A stretch of 45,411 nucleotides of DNA from Methylobacterium hispanicum (GCF_022179285.1 NZ_BPQO01000042.1:1-45411); one strand, 5' to 3'; shown: positions 7,905 through 16,451, numbered from the stretch's first letter. The notes: generated by a model from the letters alone, not told the origin. Numbers and translations are program-made.

Positions 7905-8878
7905 GCGGCGCGGTCGATCCGCGGATCGCGATCGGGCTCGGCGCCTTCGCGGCCGCCTGCCTCGTCTACGTCTTCGTGCTGCCGCTGATGGGCGGCGAGC
8001 GCCGGGCCGCGCAGCGCCTGAAGACGCTGACGCTTCCGGCCGGCAACGCCCAGGTGCGGGTGGCCGGCGTGAGCCGGCGCGACCAGATCGCCAAGACGCT
8101 GAGCGAGATCGACGCCAAGGCGAAGGGTACCACGAAGGTCACGCTGGAGCTGAAGATCGCCCGCGCCGGCCTGCCCTGGAGCGTGAAGACCTTCTGGATG
8201 ATCTCGGGCGGCATCGGGCTCGTGCTCGCGCTCCTGCTCCTGATGATCACCGAGAACCCGCTGGTGGCGCTCGGCGGCGTGTTCGTCGGCACCGTCGGCG
8301 TGCCGCAGTACATCCTGCGCACCCTGCGCGTGCGCCGGATCGCGAAGTTCACGGCCGAGCTGCCCAATGCCGTCGACGTCGTGGTGCGCGGCATCCGCAC
8401 GGGCATCCCGGTGGGCGACTGCTTCCGCATGGTCTCGCGCGAGGCCGAGGAGCCGGTGCGCGGCGAGTTCCGCACCATCATCGAGACGCAGGCGCTGGGC
8501 CTGTCGCTGGCCGAGTCCGTGGCGCGCCTCCACGAGCGGGTGCCGGTGCCGGAGGTGAACTTCTTCGCCATCGTCATCAGCATCCAGCAGCAATCGGGCG
8601 GCAACCTCTCGGAGGCCCTGAACAACCTCTCGCGGGTGCTGCGCGAGCGCCGCAAGATGGCCGGCAAGGTCCAGGCGATGAGCATGGAGGCCAAGGCGTC
8701 GGCCTCGATCATCGCGGCCCTGCCCTTCGGCGTCGCCGGCATCACGACGCTGACGAGCCCGGACTACATCTCGCTCCTCTGGACGACCGATGCGGGCAAG
8801 ATCGCCCTGGCCGCCTCCGCCCTGTGGATGGCCGCCGGGATCTTCACCATCAAGAAGATGATCGCCTTCGACATCTGA
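7901..8878 (+). CDS. tadB: Tad inner-membrane platform protein TadB (CpaG)
   Basis: 325 residues starting at GTG 7901, which overlaps the end of cpaF. It has an N-terminal membrane helix (IGLGAFAAACLVYVFVLPLMGG), a cytoplasmic stretch, two helices around residues 95-140, and the GspF/type II secretion F domain (TAELPNAVDVVVRGIRTGIPVGDCF; FAIVISIQQQSGGNLSEALNNLS), then C-terminal helices. With TadC it forms the membrane platform driven by CpaF. Frames open further upstream lie over cpaF and are shadows. Confidence 0.95.
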   Translation: MSGAVDPRIAIGLGAFAAACLVYVFVLPLMGGERRAAQRLKTLTLPAGNAQVRVAGVSRRDQIAKTLSEIDAKAKGTTKVTLELKIARAGLPWSVKTFWMISGGIGLVLALLLLMITENPLVALGGVFVGTVGVPQYILRTLRVRRIAKFTAELPNAVDVVVRGIRTGIPVGDCFRMVSREAEEPVRGEFRTIIETQALGLSLAESVARLHERVPVPEVNFFAIVISIQQQSGGNLSEALNNLSRVLRERRKMAGKVQAMSMEAKASASIIAALPFGVAGITTLTSPDYISLLWTTDAGKIALAASALWMAAGIFTIKKMIAFDI

Positions 8879-8901
8879 CCGGATCCGTTGAGGCTTCCCG
8901 C

Positions 8902-9870
8902 ATGCTCGAACAGATCGCCGCGTGGCTCTTCGATCCCCGCACCCTGGGCACGGTGCTGACCGCGATCGCCGCGGCGGCGACCGCCTTCGCGATCGCCCAG
9001 CCGCTGCTCGAAGCCGACAAGCTCGGCAAGCGGATGAAGCTCGTCAGCGACGAGCGCGAGCAGATCCGCCGCCGCGAGCGCGAGAAGGCCTCGACGCGGG
9101 CCACGCTCCGGGTCGAGACCAAGACCTACATGAAGGAGGTCGTCGAGCGGTTCGACCTGCGCCGCTGGCTCGGCACCGACACCGCGAAGGTCAAGCTCAT
9201 GCAGGCGGGCTACCGCGGCCCGCAATCCGAGACGGCCTTCCTGTTCTTCCGCCTCGTCATGCCCGTCGTGATGACGGTGGGGGCGATCTTCTACTTCTTC
9301 GTGCTGGAGGTGCTGGACCAGCCGACGCTCGTGCGCGTCGCCCTGGTGATCGTGGCGGCGTATCTGGGCATCAAGGCGCCGGAGCTGTTCCTGCTCAACA
9401 CCGCCAAGAAGCGGCAGGCCGAGGTGCGCAAGGCCTGGCCCGACGCCCTCGACCTCACGCTGATCTGCGTGGAATCCGGCATGGCGATCGAGCACGCCTT
9501 CAAGCGCGTCAGCACCGAGATCGCCACCTCCTCGGTCGTGCTGGCCGAGGAACTGGCCCTGATGACGGCCGAGATGTCCTACCTGCCGGACCGCCGCCAG
9601 GCCTACGAGAACCTCGCCATCCGCATCGGGCTCGATCCCGTGAAGGCGGTCGCCACCGCGCTGATCCAGGCCGAGCGCTACGGCACGCCGATCGGGCAGG
9701 CGCTGCGCGTGCTCTCCCAGGAGAGCCGCGACCAGCGCATGACGGAGGCCGAGAAGAAGGCCGCGGCGCTCCCCCCGAAGCTCACCGTGCCGATGATCCT
9801 GTTCTTCCTGCCGGTGCTGTTCGTGGTGATCATCACGCCGGCGGTGATCCAGATCATGCGCGTGAACTGA
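8902..9870 (+). CDS. tadC: Tad inner-membrane platform protein TadC (CpaH)
   Basis: 322 residues from ATG 8902. It starts with a membrane helix (TVLTAIAAAATAFAIAQPLL), followed by a strongly charged region (residues ~45-80), two helices near 115-160, a GspF-type domain (WPDALDLTLICVESGMAIEHAF; QAERYGTPIGQALRVLSQESR) and a last helix pair ending IMRVN. It is the second platform subunit, paired with TadB. The locus ends here: no tadD, tadE, tadF or tadG follows before the ribosomal genes. Confidence 0.95.
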   Translation: MLEQIAAWLFDPRTLGTVLTAIAAAATAFAIAQPLLEADKLGKRMKLVSDEREQIRRREREKASTRATLRVETKTYMKEVVERFDLRRWLGTDTAKVKLMQAGYRGPQSETAFLFFRLVMPVVMTVGAIFYFFVLEVLDQPTLVRVALVIVAAYLGIKAPELFLLNTAKKRQAEVRKAWPDALDLTLICVESGMAIEHAFKRVSTEIATSSVVLAEELALMTAEMSYLPDRRQAYENLAIRIGLDPVKAVATALIQAERYGTPIGQALRVLSQESRDQRMTEAEKKAAALPPKLTVPMILFFLPVLFVVIITPAVIQIMRVN

Positions 9871-9885
9871 TCCCGCGCCCGATCC

Positions 9886-9915
9886 TTGACAAAGCGCCGA
9901 CCCGCGGCCTATCCA
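9886..9915 (+). promoter_or_regulatory. Probable sigma-70 type promoter of rplU-rpmA
   Basis: A perfect TTGACA (-35) lies at 9886-9891, followed 17-18 bases later by CTATCC/TATCCA (-10-like) at 9909-9915. It sits just after tadC and before the ribosomal protein genes, where a strong constitutive promoter is expected. Transcription would begin around 9921-9924, leaving a leader of about 130 bases. Confidence 0.65.
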
Positions 9916-9924
9916 CCGGGCACC

Positions 9925-9955
9925 ACGCGCGGCTTCCTCGCAGAAGTCCGCGCGT
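9925..9955 (+). promoter_or_regulatory. Structured 5' leader stem-loop upstream of rplU
   Basis: 8 bases at 9925-9932 pair with 9948-9955, and CTTC at 9933-9936 pairs with GAAG at 9943-9946. This gives a 12-bp stem with one bulged T and a 6-base loop. It begins almost at the predicted transcription start. No T-run follows, so it is unlikely to be a terminator. A leader of this kind could mediate autogenous control by L21 or protect the mRNA 5' end; that is inference. Confidence 0.5.
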
Positions 9956-10052
9956 TTCGCGTTGATGCCGGCCACGCGCCGGGGTCACGACTCAAACAAG
10001 AAGCCGGCCCAGGGGATCCGCCCCGGAGGCCGTTCGAGAACACGAGAGAACG

Positions 10053-10367
10053 ATGTTCGCAGTCATCAAGACGGGCGGCAAGCAGTACCGCGTCGCCGCC
10101 AACGACACCATCACGATCGCCACCCTCCCGGGCGAGGAAGGCTCCACCGTCGAGTTCGGCGAGATCCTGCTCTTCGCCGACGGCGCGGGCGCCACTCAGG
10201 TCGGCGCGCCGACGCTGTCCGGCATCACGGTGACGGGCGAGATCGTCCGCCACGGCCGGGACAAGAAGGTCATCGCCTTCAAGAAGCGCCGCCGCCAGAA
10301 CTCGCGCCGCAAGCGCGGCCATCGCCAGCACCACACGGTGGTCCGCATCACCGGCATCCAGGCCTGA
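10053..10367 (+). CDS. rplU: 50S ribosomal protein L21 (bL21)
   Basis: 104 residues, the normal length. It starts MFAVIKTGGKQYRV, the family signature, and keeps the basic RNA-binding stretch KKRRRQNSRRKRGHRQHHT and the end VRITGIQA. bL21 binds 23S rRNA in the large subunit. A promoter and a hairpin leader precede it, and rpmA follows after 88 bases, the universal rplU-rpmA pair. Confidence 0.98.
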   Translation: MFAVIKTGGKQYRVAANDTITIATLPGEEGSTVEFGEILLFADGAGATQVGAPTLSGITVTGEIVRHGRDKKVIAFKKRRRQNSRRKRGHRQHHTVVRITGIQA

Positions 10368-10455
10368 TCCAGGTCTGACAGCGCTGGGCGCGCGAAGGGT
10401 CTCCGGACCCGGACCGCGACCGCATCCCCGACCCCAAGAATTCGGAGCATCTCCC

Positions 10456-10722
10456 ATGGCACACAAGAAGGCTGGCGGCTCGTCCCGCAACGGTCGCGAC
10501 TCGGAAGGCCGGCGCCTCGGCGTCAAGAAGTTCGGCTCGGAGGCCGTCATTCCGGGCAACATCATCGTGCGTCAGCGCGGCACCAAATGGCATCCCGGCA
10601 GCAACGTCGGCATGGGCAAGGACCACACCCTGTTCGCCCTCGTACCCGGCAAGGTGCAATTCGAGACGCGCCGCGGGCGCGCCTTCGTGACGGTGGTGCC
10701 GGCTCTCGAGGCGGCAGAGTAA
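10456..10722 (+). CDS. rpmA: 50S ribosomal protein L27 (bL27)
   Basis: 88 residues beginning MAHKKAGGSSRNGRDSEGRR, the conserved flexible N-terminus that reaches toward the peptidyl-transferase centre. RQRGTKWHPGSNVGMGKDHTLF follows, as in all L27 proteins. A GGAG lies nine bases before the ATG. There is no cleavable N-terminal extension as in Firmicutes. It is cotranscribed with rplU and followed by a strong hairpin. Confidence 0.98.
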   Translation: MAHKKAGGSSRNGRDSEGRRLGVKKFGSEAVIPGNIIVRQRGTKWHPGSNVGMGKDHTLFALVPGKVQFETRRGRAFVTVVPALEAAE

Positions 10723-10833
10723 GCGGCGGGCGCGCGTAGGCGAAGCGAGCGTCCCGCCGGTGTCCCAGACACCCGGCAGACGGTCCCGAGCCAGCACCGC
10801 GCATCGCGCGGGCCAGCACCGGACGGAACCAGC

Positions 10834-10861
10834 GGGGAGGATGGGGCACCATCCTCCCCTT
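10834..10861 (+). terminator. Terminator-like hairpin after rpmA
   Basis: A perfect 11-bp stem (10834-10844 with 10849-10859) closes on the tetraloop GGCA and is followed by TTCGTCGTCT, a weak pyrimidine-rich tail. A smaller hairpin around 10756-10780 precedes it. It separates the rplU-rpmA unit from the acetyltransferase gene. Confidence 0.7.
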
Positions 10862-10917
10862 CGTCGTCTCTGACCGCGGCGCCCTCCCGAGCGAGGCGCC
10901 GCCCGCGAGGTGACACG

Positions 10918-11511
10918 ATGTTCCCCGACCTGACCCGCGACGACGTCTTCCGGATCGAGACGGGCCGCCTCTGGCTGCGCTGGCCGATGGCGAAGGACGC
11001 GGGCGCGATCCTGCGCCTCGCCGGCGACCCGGCGGTGGCGGAGATGACCGCCCGGATCCCGCACCCGCTGCCCCGGGCCGAGGTGGACGCCTTCCTGCTG
11101 CGGGCGCGCACCGAGAACGCCGCCGGCACCGGCCTCACCCTGGCCCTGGCGCGGCGCTCCGCGCCCGCGGAACTCGTCGGGATCGTCGGCATCGTCGCGG
11201 GCGAGGCCGAGCCCGAGCTCGGCTACTGGCTCGGCCAGCCCCACTGGGGCGGCGGCCTGATGCGCGAGGCGGTCGCGGCGCTCCTCGATGCCTACTTCGC
11301 CTATGCGGGCGGCGCGGTCGTGGCGGCCTCGGCGCGGACCGACAACCCGGCCTCGCGCCGGCTGCTGGAACGGTGCGGCTTCGTCCGGACTGTGGTCGCG
11401 ACCCGCCCCTGCCCGGCGCGCGGCGGCGTGACGGTGGACCTGTTCCGCCTCGAGCGCGCGCGCTGGCTGGGCTCGGCCACGACCGGCGCCGGGGCCGCCC
11501 GCGCGGCGTGA
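10918..11511 (+). CDS. GNAT family N-acetyltransferase (RimJ/RimL-like)
   Basis: 197 residues. It opens with the RimJ/RimL-type IETGRLWLRWP strand, has a central beta hairpin (ELVGIVGIVAGEAEPELGYWLGQPHWGGGLMREAV) with the acetyl-CoA binding loop, and ends its fold with the NPASRRLLERCGF motif. It probably moves an acetyl group from acetyl-CoA to a protein N-terminus or small amine; the substrate cannot be read from sequence. GNAT genes lie between rpmA and obg in many alphaproteobacteria. The last ~15 residues are a low-complexity Ala/Gly tail. Confidence 0.88.
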   Translation: MFPDLTRDDVFRIETGRLWLRWPMAKDAGAILRLAGDPAVAEMTARIPHPLPRAEVDAFLLRARTENAAGTGLTLALARRSAPAELVGIVGIVAGEAEPELGYWLGQPHWGGGLMREAVAALLDAYFAYAGGAVVAASARTDNPASRRLLERCGFVRTVVATRPCPARGGVTVDLFRLERARWLGSATTGAGAARAA

Positions 11512-11617
11512 GCGGCGGCGTGGAACCGGACGCGGAACTCGCTTCGCGTCCGGTCGCTGAGTGTATGATGGCAGGCGGAACTGGCCCCGGGGGCCGTTCC
11601 CGGAAGGATGTGTCGCC

Positions 11618-12649
11618 GTGAAGTTCCTCGACGAAGCCAAGGTCTATGTCCGCTCCGGCGACGGCGGGGCCGGCTGCGTGTCGTTCCGCCGGGAGAAGTT
11701 CATCGAGTTCGGCGGCCCGAACGGCGGCGACGGCGGGCGCGGCGGCGACGTCTGGATCGAGTGCGTGCAGGGCCTCAACACCCTGATCGACTACCGCTAC
11801 CAGCAGCACTTCAAGGCGAAGAAGGGCGAGCACGGCATGGGCTCGAACCGCCACGGCGCCAACGGGTCCGACGTGGTGCTGAAGGTGCCCGCCGGCACGC
11901 AGGTGCTGGCCGAGGACGGCGAGACCCTGATCGCCGACCTCACCGAGATCGGCCAGCGCATCCGGCTCGCCAAGGGCGGCAACGGCGGCTTCGGCAACGC
12001 CTACTTCACCACCTCGACCAACCGGGCGCCGAAGCACGCCAATCCGGGCCTTGAGGGCACCGAGATGTGGATCTGGCTGCGCCTCAAGCTGATCGCGGAT
12101 GCGGGCCTCGTCGGCCTGCCGAACGCCGGCAAGTCGACCTTCCTGGCCACCGTGACGGCGGCCAAGCCCAAGATCGCGGACTACCCCTTCACCACGCTCC
12201 ATCCCGGGCTCGGCGTCGTCAGCACGGACGGGCGCGAGTTCGTGCTGGCCGACATCCCGGGCCTGATCGAGGGCGCGCACGAGGGCGTCGGCCTCGGCGA
12301 CAAGTTCCTGGCCCATGTCGAGCGCTGCCGCGTGCTGCTCCACCTCGTCGAGGGCACCAGCGAGGATGCGGGCGAGGCCTACCGGCTGGTCCGGGGCGAG
12401 CTGGAGGCCTACGGCAACGATCTCGCCGACAAGCCGGAGATCGTTGCCCTCTCGAAGGCGGACGTGCTCGACCCCGAGACGCTGGAAGCCCAGGTCGCCC
12501 GGCTGACGGAGGCCGCGGGCCGCGCGCCGCTGGTGCTTTCCTCCGCCACCCGCCAGGGCGTGCAGGAGGCCCTGCGCGCGCTCGCCTCCACCATCGCGGC
12601 GGCCGCGGCCGAGGAGGCCGATGCGAACGCGCCGGCCTGGCAGCCCTGA
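11618..12649 (+). CDS. obg: GTPase Obg/CgtA
   Basis: 343 residues from GTG 11618, with GGAAGGA just upstream at 11602-11608. The Gly-rich Obg domain (KFLDEAKVYVRSGDGGAG; GGPNGGDGGRGGDVW) occupies residues 1-158. The G domain follows with G1 GLPNAGKST near 166, switch YPFTTLHPGLG, G3 DIPGLIEGAH near 211 and G4 LSKAD. Obg is an essential GTPase of large-subunit assembly and stress signalling. It lacks the C-terminal OCT domain of Firmicutes, as is usual in Proteobacteria. Its position after rplU-rpmA is conserved. Confidence 0.97.
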   Translation: MKFLDEAKVYVRSGDGGAGCVSFRREKFIEFGGPNGGDGGRGGDVWIECVQGLNTLIDYRYQQHFKAKKGEHGMGSNRHGANGSDVVLKVPAGTQVLAEDGETLIADLTEIGQRIRLAKGGNGGFGNAYFTTSTNRAPKHANPGLEGTEMWIWLRLKLIADAGLVGLPNAGKSTFLATVTAAKPKIADYPFTTLHPGLGVVSTDGREFVLADIPGLIEGAHEGVGLGDKFLAHVERCRVLLHLVEGTSEDAGEAYRLVRGELEAYGNDLADKPEIVALSKADVLDPETLEAQVARLTEAAGRAPLVLSSATRQGVQEALRALASTIAAAAAEEADANAPAWQP

Positions 12650-12689
12650 CAGCGGTGCTGCAGCAGGCGACGGGATCTACCGTTCGATC

Positions 12690-12809
12690 ATGAGTTTCAG
12701 CGACGAATCGGTCGACGCGGTCGCATCGGTCATGCGCCTGCCCCTCCTGTTCAAGGGCGACGACTTCGTCCACACGGACATCGTCCCCGCCTACAGCCCC
12801 GCACCATGA
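12690..12809 (+). CDS. Possible 39-residue ORF translationally coupled to proB
   Basis: ATG 12690 opens a 39-residue frame (MSFSDESVDAVASVMRLPLL..., ending YSPAP) whose TGA at 12807-12809 overlaps the proB ATG at 12806 (ATGA). I do not recognise the product. The reason to list it is that proB has no visible ribosome binding site of its own, so termination-reinitiation from this frame could supply it. Its own ribosome binding site is weak (GGGA about 14 bases upstream). It may be a leader peptide or chance. Confidence 0.45.
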   Translation: MSFSDESVDAVASVMRLPLLFKGDDFVHTDIVPAYSPAP

Positions 12810-13939
12810 CGCCCGCCTCGACACCCGTCCTCGAAGATTTCCGCCGCATCGTCATCAAGGTCGGCTCGGCCCTGCTGGTCGACCGGGCCCGCGGACGCCT
12901 GCGGCACGCCTGGCTCGCCGCGCTCGCCGAGGACATCGCCGAGTTGCACGCCCGCGGCGTCGACGTGCTGGTCGTGTCCTCCGGCAGCATCGCGCTCGGC
13001 CGCACGGTGCTCGGGCTGGCGCCGGGCGCGCTGAAGCTGGAGGAGAGCCAGGGCGCGGCCTCGGTCGGGCAGATCGCGCTCGCCCGGCACTGGTCGGAGG
13101 CGCTCGGCCATCACGGCATCGTGGCGGGTCAGATCCTCGTCACCCCGCAGGACACCGAGGAGCGCCGCCGCTACCTCAACGCCCGCGCCACCGTGCAGAA
13201 GCTCCTCGAACTCCGCGCCGTGCCGGTTGTCAACGAGAACGACACGGTCGCCACCAGCGAGATCCGCTACGGCGACAACGACCGCCTCGCCGCCCGCGTC
13301 GCGACGATGATCGGCGCCGACGTGCTGGTGCTGTTCTCCGACATCGACGGGCTCTACACCGCCCCGCCCGGCAGCGACCCGGACGCGCGCCATCTCCCGA
13401 TCGTCGAGCGCATCACCCCGGAGATCGAGGCCATGGCGGGCGGGCCCGCCTCGGAGCTGTCGCGCGGGGGCATGCGCACGAAGGTCGAGGCGGCCAAGAT
13501 CGCGGTCGGCGGCGGCACCCACATGATCATCGCGGACGGGCGCGAGAAGAACCCGCTGCGCAGCGTGGCCGAGGGCGGGCGCTGCACGTGGTTCCTCTCG
13601 GGCTCGACGCCGAACGCCGCGCGCAAGACCTGGATCGCCGGCTCGCTGGAGCCCCGCGGCTGCCTCGTCATCGACGACGGCGCGGTCCGGGCGCTCCAGG
13701 GCGGTGCCAGCCTGCTGCCGGTCGGCGTGCGCACGGTCGAGGGCAGCTTCGCCCGCGGCGACGCCGTGATGATCCGCGACCTCGCCGGCCGCACGCTCGG
13801 GCGCGGCCTCGTGGCCTACGACAGCGACGAGGCCATGCGGATCATCGGCCATCCGAGCGCGCGCATCGCCGAGCTGCTCACCCATCCGGGCCGCTCCTGG
13901 ATGGTCCACAGGGACGACCTCGCCCTGTTCGTGGACTAG
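12806..13939 (+). CDS. proB: Glutamate 5-kinase ProB
   Basis: 377 residues. The amino-acid kinase domain (~1-260) begins IVIKVGSALLVD and has VLVVSSGSIALG, the NENDTVATSEIRYGDNDRLAARVA loop and the GGMRTKVEAAKIA motif. A C-terminal PUA domain covers ~285-370. It phosphorylates glutamate to gamma-glutamyl phosphate, the first and usually proline-inhibited step of proline synthesis. The start overlaps the stop of a 39-codon frame (ATGA), and no Shine-Dalgarno is visible before the ATG. proA follows after 99 bases. Confidence 0.96.
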   Translation: MTPASTPVLEDFRRIVIKVGSALLVDRARGRLRHAWLAALAEDIAELHARGVDVLVVSSGSIALGRTVLGLAPGALKLEESQGAASVGQIALARHWSEALGHHGIVAGQILVTPQDTEERRRYLNARATVQKLLELRAVPVVNENDTVATSEIRYGDNDRLAARVATMIGADVLVLFSDIDGLYTAPPGSDPDARHLPIVERITPEIEAMAGGPASELSRGGMRTKVEAAKIAVGGGTHMIIADGREKNPLRSVAEGGRCTWFLSGSTPNAARKTWIAGSLEPRGCLVIDDGAVRALQGGASLLPVGVRTVEGSFARGDAVMIRDLAGRTLGRGLVAYDSDEAMRIIGHPSARIAELLTHPGRSWMVHRDDLALFVD

Positions 13940-14010
13940 CTCCGATGTGCGATCCGTGACTTGTTTCGCCGGATCCGGATATGCGAAGACGCGTTGCAAT
14001 TGATCGGGAC

Positions 14011-14025
14011 TCGACGTTGCGTCGA
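14011..14025 (+). promoter_or_regulatory. Small hairpin in the proA leader
   Basis: TCGACG at 14011-14016 and CGTCGA at 14020-14025 pair perfectly around TTG, followed by GGGG and the proA GTG at 14039. The hairpin lies next to the presumed ribosome binding site and could affect proA initiation; this is inference. Confidence 0.3.
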
Positions 14026-14038
14026 CGGGGTTAGTCAC

Positions 14039-15340
14039 GTGCCTGCTCTGAATTTGAAGTCGGATCTCGCCAATTCCGACGATCTGACGACCCTGATGGC
14101 GGGCATCGGCCGGCGCGCCCGCGCCGCCGCCCGGCAGATGGCGCTGGCCCCGGCCCAGACGAAGGACGTGGCGCTCCGCACCATCGCCGAGCGCCTGCGG
14201 GCGAGCCGGGAGGTCATCCTGCGCGAGAACGCCCGCGACGTCGCCGCCGCCAAGGCCGCGGGCCAGACCCAGGCGCTGATCGACCGGCTCACCCTCGACG
14301 AGAAGCGGCTGGAAGGCATCGCCGCGGCGGTCGAGAAGATCGGCGCACTGCCCGACCCGGTCGGGCGCCAGCTCGCCGCGATCGAGCGGCCCAACGGGCT
14401 TCTGATCGAGCGCGTCGCCGTGCCGCTCGGCGTGATCGGCGTGATCTTCGAGAGCCGCCCCAACGTCACGGCCGACGCGGGCGCGCTCTGCCTCAAGGCC
14501 GGCAACGCCGCGATCCTGCGCGCGGGCTCGGACAGCCACCGCAGCGCGGTCGCCATCGCGCAGGCGATGAGCGAGGGACTCGCCGCCGCCGGCCTGCCCG
14601 CGGACGCCATCCAGATCGTGCCGACCCGCGACCGCGCGGCGGTCGGCGCCATGCTCGCGGGCCTGAACGGCTGCGTCGACGTGATCGTGCCCCGCGGCGG
14701 GCGCGGCCTCGTCGAGCGGGTGCAGAGCGAGGCCCGCGTGCCGGTCTTCGCCCATCTCGACGGCATCTGCCATGTCTACGTGCACGGGCAGGCCGACCTC
14801 GACATGGCCCGCACCGTTCTCCTCAACAGCAAGATGCGCCGCACCGGCATATGCGGCGCCGCCGAGACGCTGCTGGTCGATCAGGCCTGCGCCGAGACCC
14901 ATCTGGCGCCGCTCGTCACCGCGCTGCTCGACGCGGGCTGCGCCGTGCGCGGCGACGCGGCCGTCCAGGCGGTCGACGCGCGGGTGAGCGCGGCCAGCGA
15001 GGCCGACTGGCGCACCGAATATCTCGACGCGGTGATCTCGGCCCGGGTGGTCGATGGGCTCGACGCGGCGATCGACCACATCGAGACCAACGGCTCGCAC
15101 CACACCGACGCGATCATCACGGCCAATGCGGAGGCCGCCGCCCGCTTCCTCGCCGAGGTCGATTCGGCCATCGTCACCCACAACGCCTCGACCCAGTTCG
15201 CGGACGGGGGCGAATTCGGTTTCGGCGCCGAGATCGGCATCGCCACGGGCCGCATGCACGCCCGCGGGCCGGTCGGCGTCGAGCAGCTGACCACCTTCAA
15301 GTACCGGGTCCACGGGAACGGCCAGACGCGGCCCGTCTGA
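14039..15340 (+). CDS. proA: Gamma-glutamyl phosphate reductase ProA
   Basis: 433 residues from GTG 14039, which has GGGG eight bases upstream; ATG 14096 would give 414 residues and also fits the family length. The aldehyde-dehydrogenase-like fold is clear: ERVAVPLGVIGVIFESRPNV, the KAGNAAILRAGSD loop, and catalytic Cys272 in RRTGICGAAETLL. It reduces gamma-glutamyl phosphate with NADPH to glutamate semialdehyde, the second proline step. The frame stays open upstream to 13961, but that part has no family similarity. nadD starts seven bases after the stop. Confidence 0.95.
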   Translation: MPALNLKSDLANSDDLTTLMAGIGRRARAAARQMALAPAQTKDVALRTIAERLRASREVILRENARDVAAAKAAGQTQALIDRLTLDEKRLEGIAAAVEKIGALPDPVGRQLAAIERPNGLLIERVAVPLGVIGVIFESRPNVTADAGALCLKAGNAAILRAGSDSHRSAVAIAQAMSEGLAAAGLPADAIQIVPTRDRAAVGAMLAGLNGCVDVIVPRGGRGLVERVQSEARVPVFAHLDGICHVYVHGQADLDMARTVLLNSKMRRTGICGAAETLLVDQACAETHLAPLVTALLDAGCAVRGDAAVQAVDARVSAASEADWRTEYLDAVISARVVDGLDAAIDHIETNGSHHTDAIITANAEAAARFLAEVDSAIVTHNASTQFADGGEFGFGAEIGIATGRMHARGPVGVEQLTTFKYRVHGNGQTRPV

Positions 15341-15347
15341 CGGGGCC

Positions 15348-16001
15348 GTGCGGCTGGTCCTGCCGCCCTCCGCACCGGGGATGCGGATCGGGCTCTACGG
15401 CGGCTCGTTCAACCCGGCCCATCTCGGGCACCGGCACGTCACGCTGACCGCGCTGCGGCGACTCGGGCTCGACCGGGTCTGGTGGCTTGCCACGCCCGGC
15501 AACCCGCTCAAGGACGCGCGCGTGCTGGCGCCGCTGGAGCGGCGCTGCGCGGAGGCCGAACGCGTCGCCGACCATCCGCGCATCGCGGTCACGGGCTTCG
15601 AGGCGAGGATCCGCGCGCGCTACACGCGGCAGACCCTGCGCTATCTCGCACGACGCAGGCCCGGCGTGCACTTCGTCTGGATCATGGGCGCCGATTCGCT
15701 GACGAGCTTCCACCGCTGGAAGGGCTTTCGCGAGATCGCCGCGACGATGCCCATCGCCATCGTGGACCGCCCGGGCTTCACGCTCACGGCACCCGCCTCC
15801 CGCGCCGCGCGGCTCTTCGCCCGGAACCGTGTCCCCGAAGCCGAGGCCCGGACGCTGCCGCTGCGCGCACCGCCGGCCTGGATCTTCCTGCACGGGCCGC
15901 GCTCCACGCTGTCGTCAACGCAGATCCGCGCAGAGATCCGCGGTGGCGCCCGGCGCCCGAACGGCGTATTGCAATCGGCTTCCGAACCCTCCACCTTCTG
16001 A
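15348..16001 (+). CDS. nadD: Nicotinate-nucleotide adenylyltransferase NadD
   Basis: 217 residues from GTG 15348; the APGMRIG opening is usual for alphaproteobacterial NadD. Nucleotidyl-transferase motifs are GGSFNPAHLGH (His25, His28) and STLSSTQIR near the C-terminus. WIMGADSLTSFHRW is the substrate loop. It adenylates nicotinate mononucleotide, forming deamido-NAD. The tight spacing to proA and the following rsfS is a conserved alphaproteobacterial arrangement. Confidence 0.95.
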   Translation: MRLVLPPSAPGMRIGLYGGSFNPAHLGHRHVTLTALRRLGLDRVWWLATPGNPLKDARVLAPLERRCAEAERVADHPRIAVTGFEARIRARYTRQTLRYLARRRPGVHFVWIMGADSLTSFHRWKGFREIAATMPIAIVDRPGFTLTAPASRAARLFARNRVPEAEARTLPLRAPPAWIFLHGPRSTLSSTQIRAEIRGGARRPNGVLQSASEPSTF

Positions 16002-16043
16002 AGCCTACCGCTCCGGCGGGACCGAACGTAGTTATCAGGAATC

Positions 16044-16451
16044 GTGACGCTGTCCGAGACGAGCCACAACGGGGCGCAGCAGCCCGAGACCGCCGCGCTG
16101 GAGCGGATCGACGATCTGAGGACGCTCGCGCTCGGGTGCCTCGAGGAGATGAAGGCCGAGGAGACGATCGCCATCGATCTCGCCGGCAAGACCTCCCTTG
16201 CCGACACCATGATCATCGCGTCCGGCCGCTCGCAGCGCCATGTCGGCTCGATCGCCGACAAGATCCTGCAGGAGATGAAGGCGAAGGGCTTCGGCAACGC
16301 CCGGGTCGAGGGCCTGCCGGCCTGCGACTGGGTGCTGATCGATGCGGGCGACGTGCTGGTGCACATCTTCCGCCCCGAGGTCCGCGGCTTCTACAACCTC
16401 GAGAAGATGTGGGGCGCCGACCGCCCGGCGGGCCAGGCGCTCGCCGGCTGA
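16044..16451 (+). CDS. rsfS: Ribosomal silencing factor RsfS
   Basis: 135 residues from GTG 16044. The single RsfS/Iojap domain is intact: KAEETIAIDLAGKTSLADTM, IIASGRSQRHVGSIADKI, the RVEG...DWVLIDAGDVLVHIF block and FYNLEKMWG at the end. RsfS binds uL14 on the large subunit and blocks subunit joining when nutrients are low. It sits between nadD and rlmH, as in very many bacteria. Confidence 0.96.
   Translation: MTLSETSHNGAQQPETAALERIDDLRTLALGCLEEMKAEETIAIDLAGKTSLADTMIIASGRSQRHVGSIADKILQEMKAKGFGNARVEGLPACDWVLIDAGDVLVHIFRPEVRGFYNLEKMWGADRPAGQALAG

Noticed and set aside
13961..14038. N-terminal extension of proA
   Set aside because: The added residues do not match ProA, and a GTG with a GGGG ribosome binding site lies at 14039.
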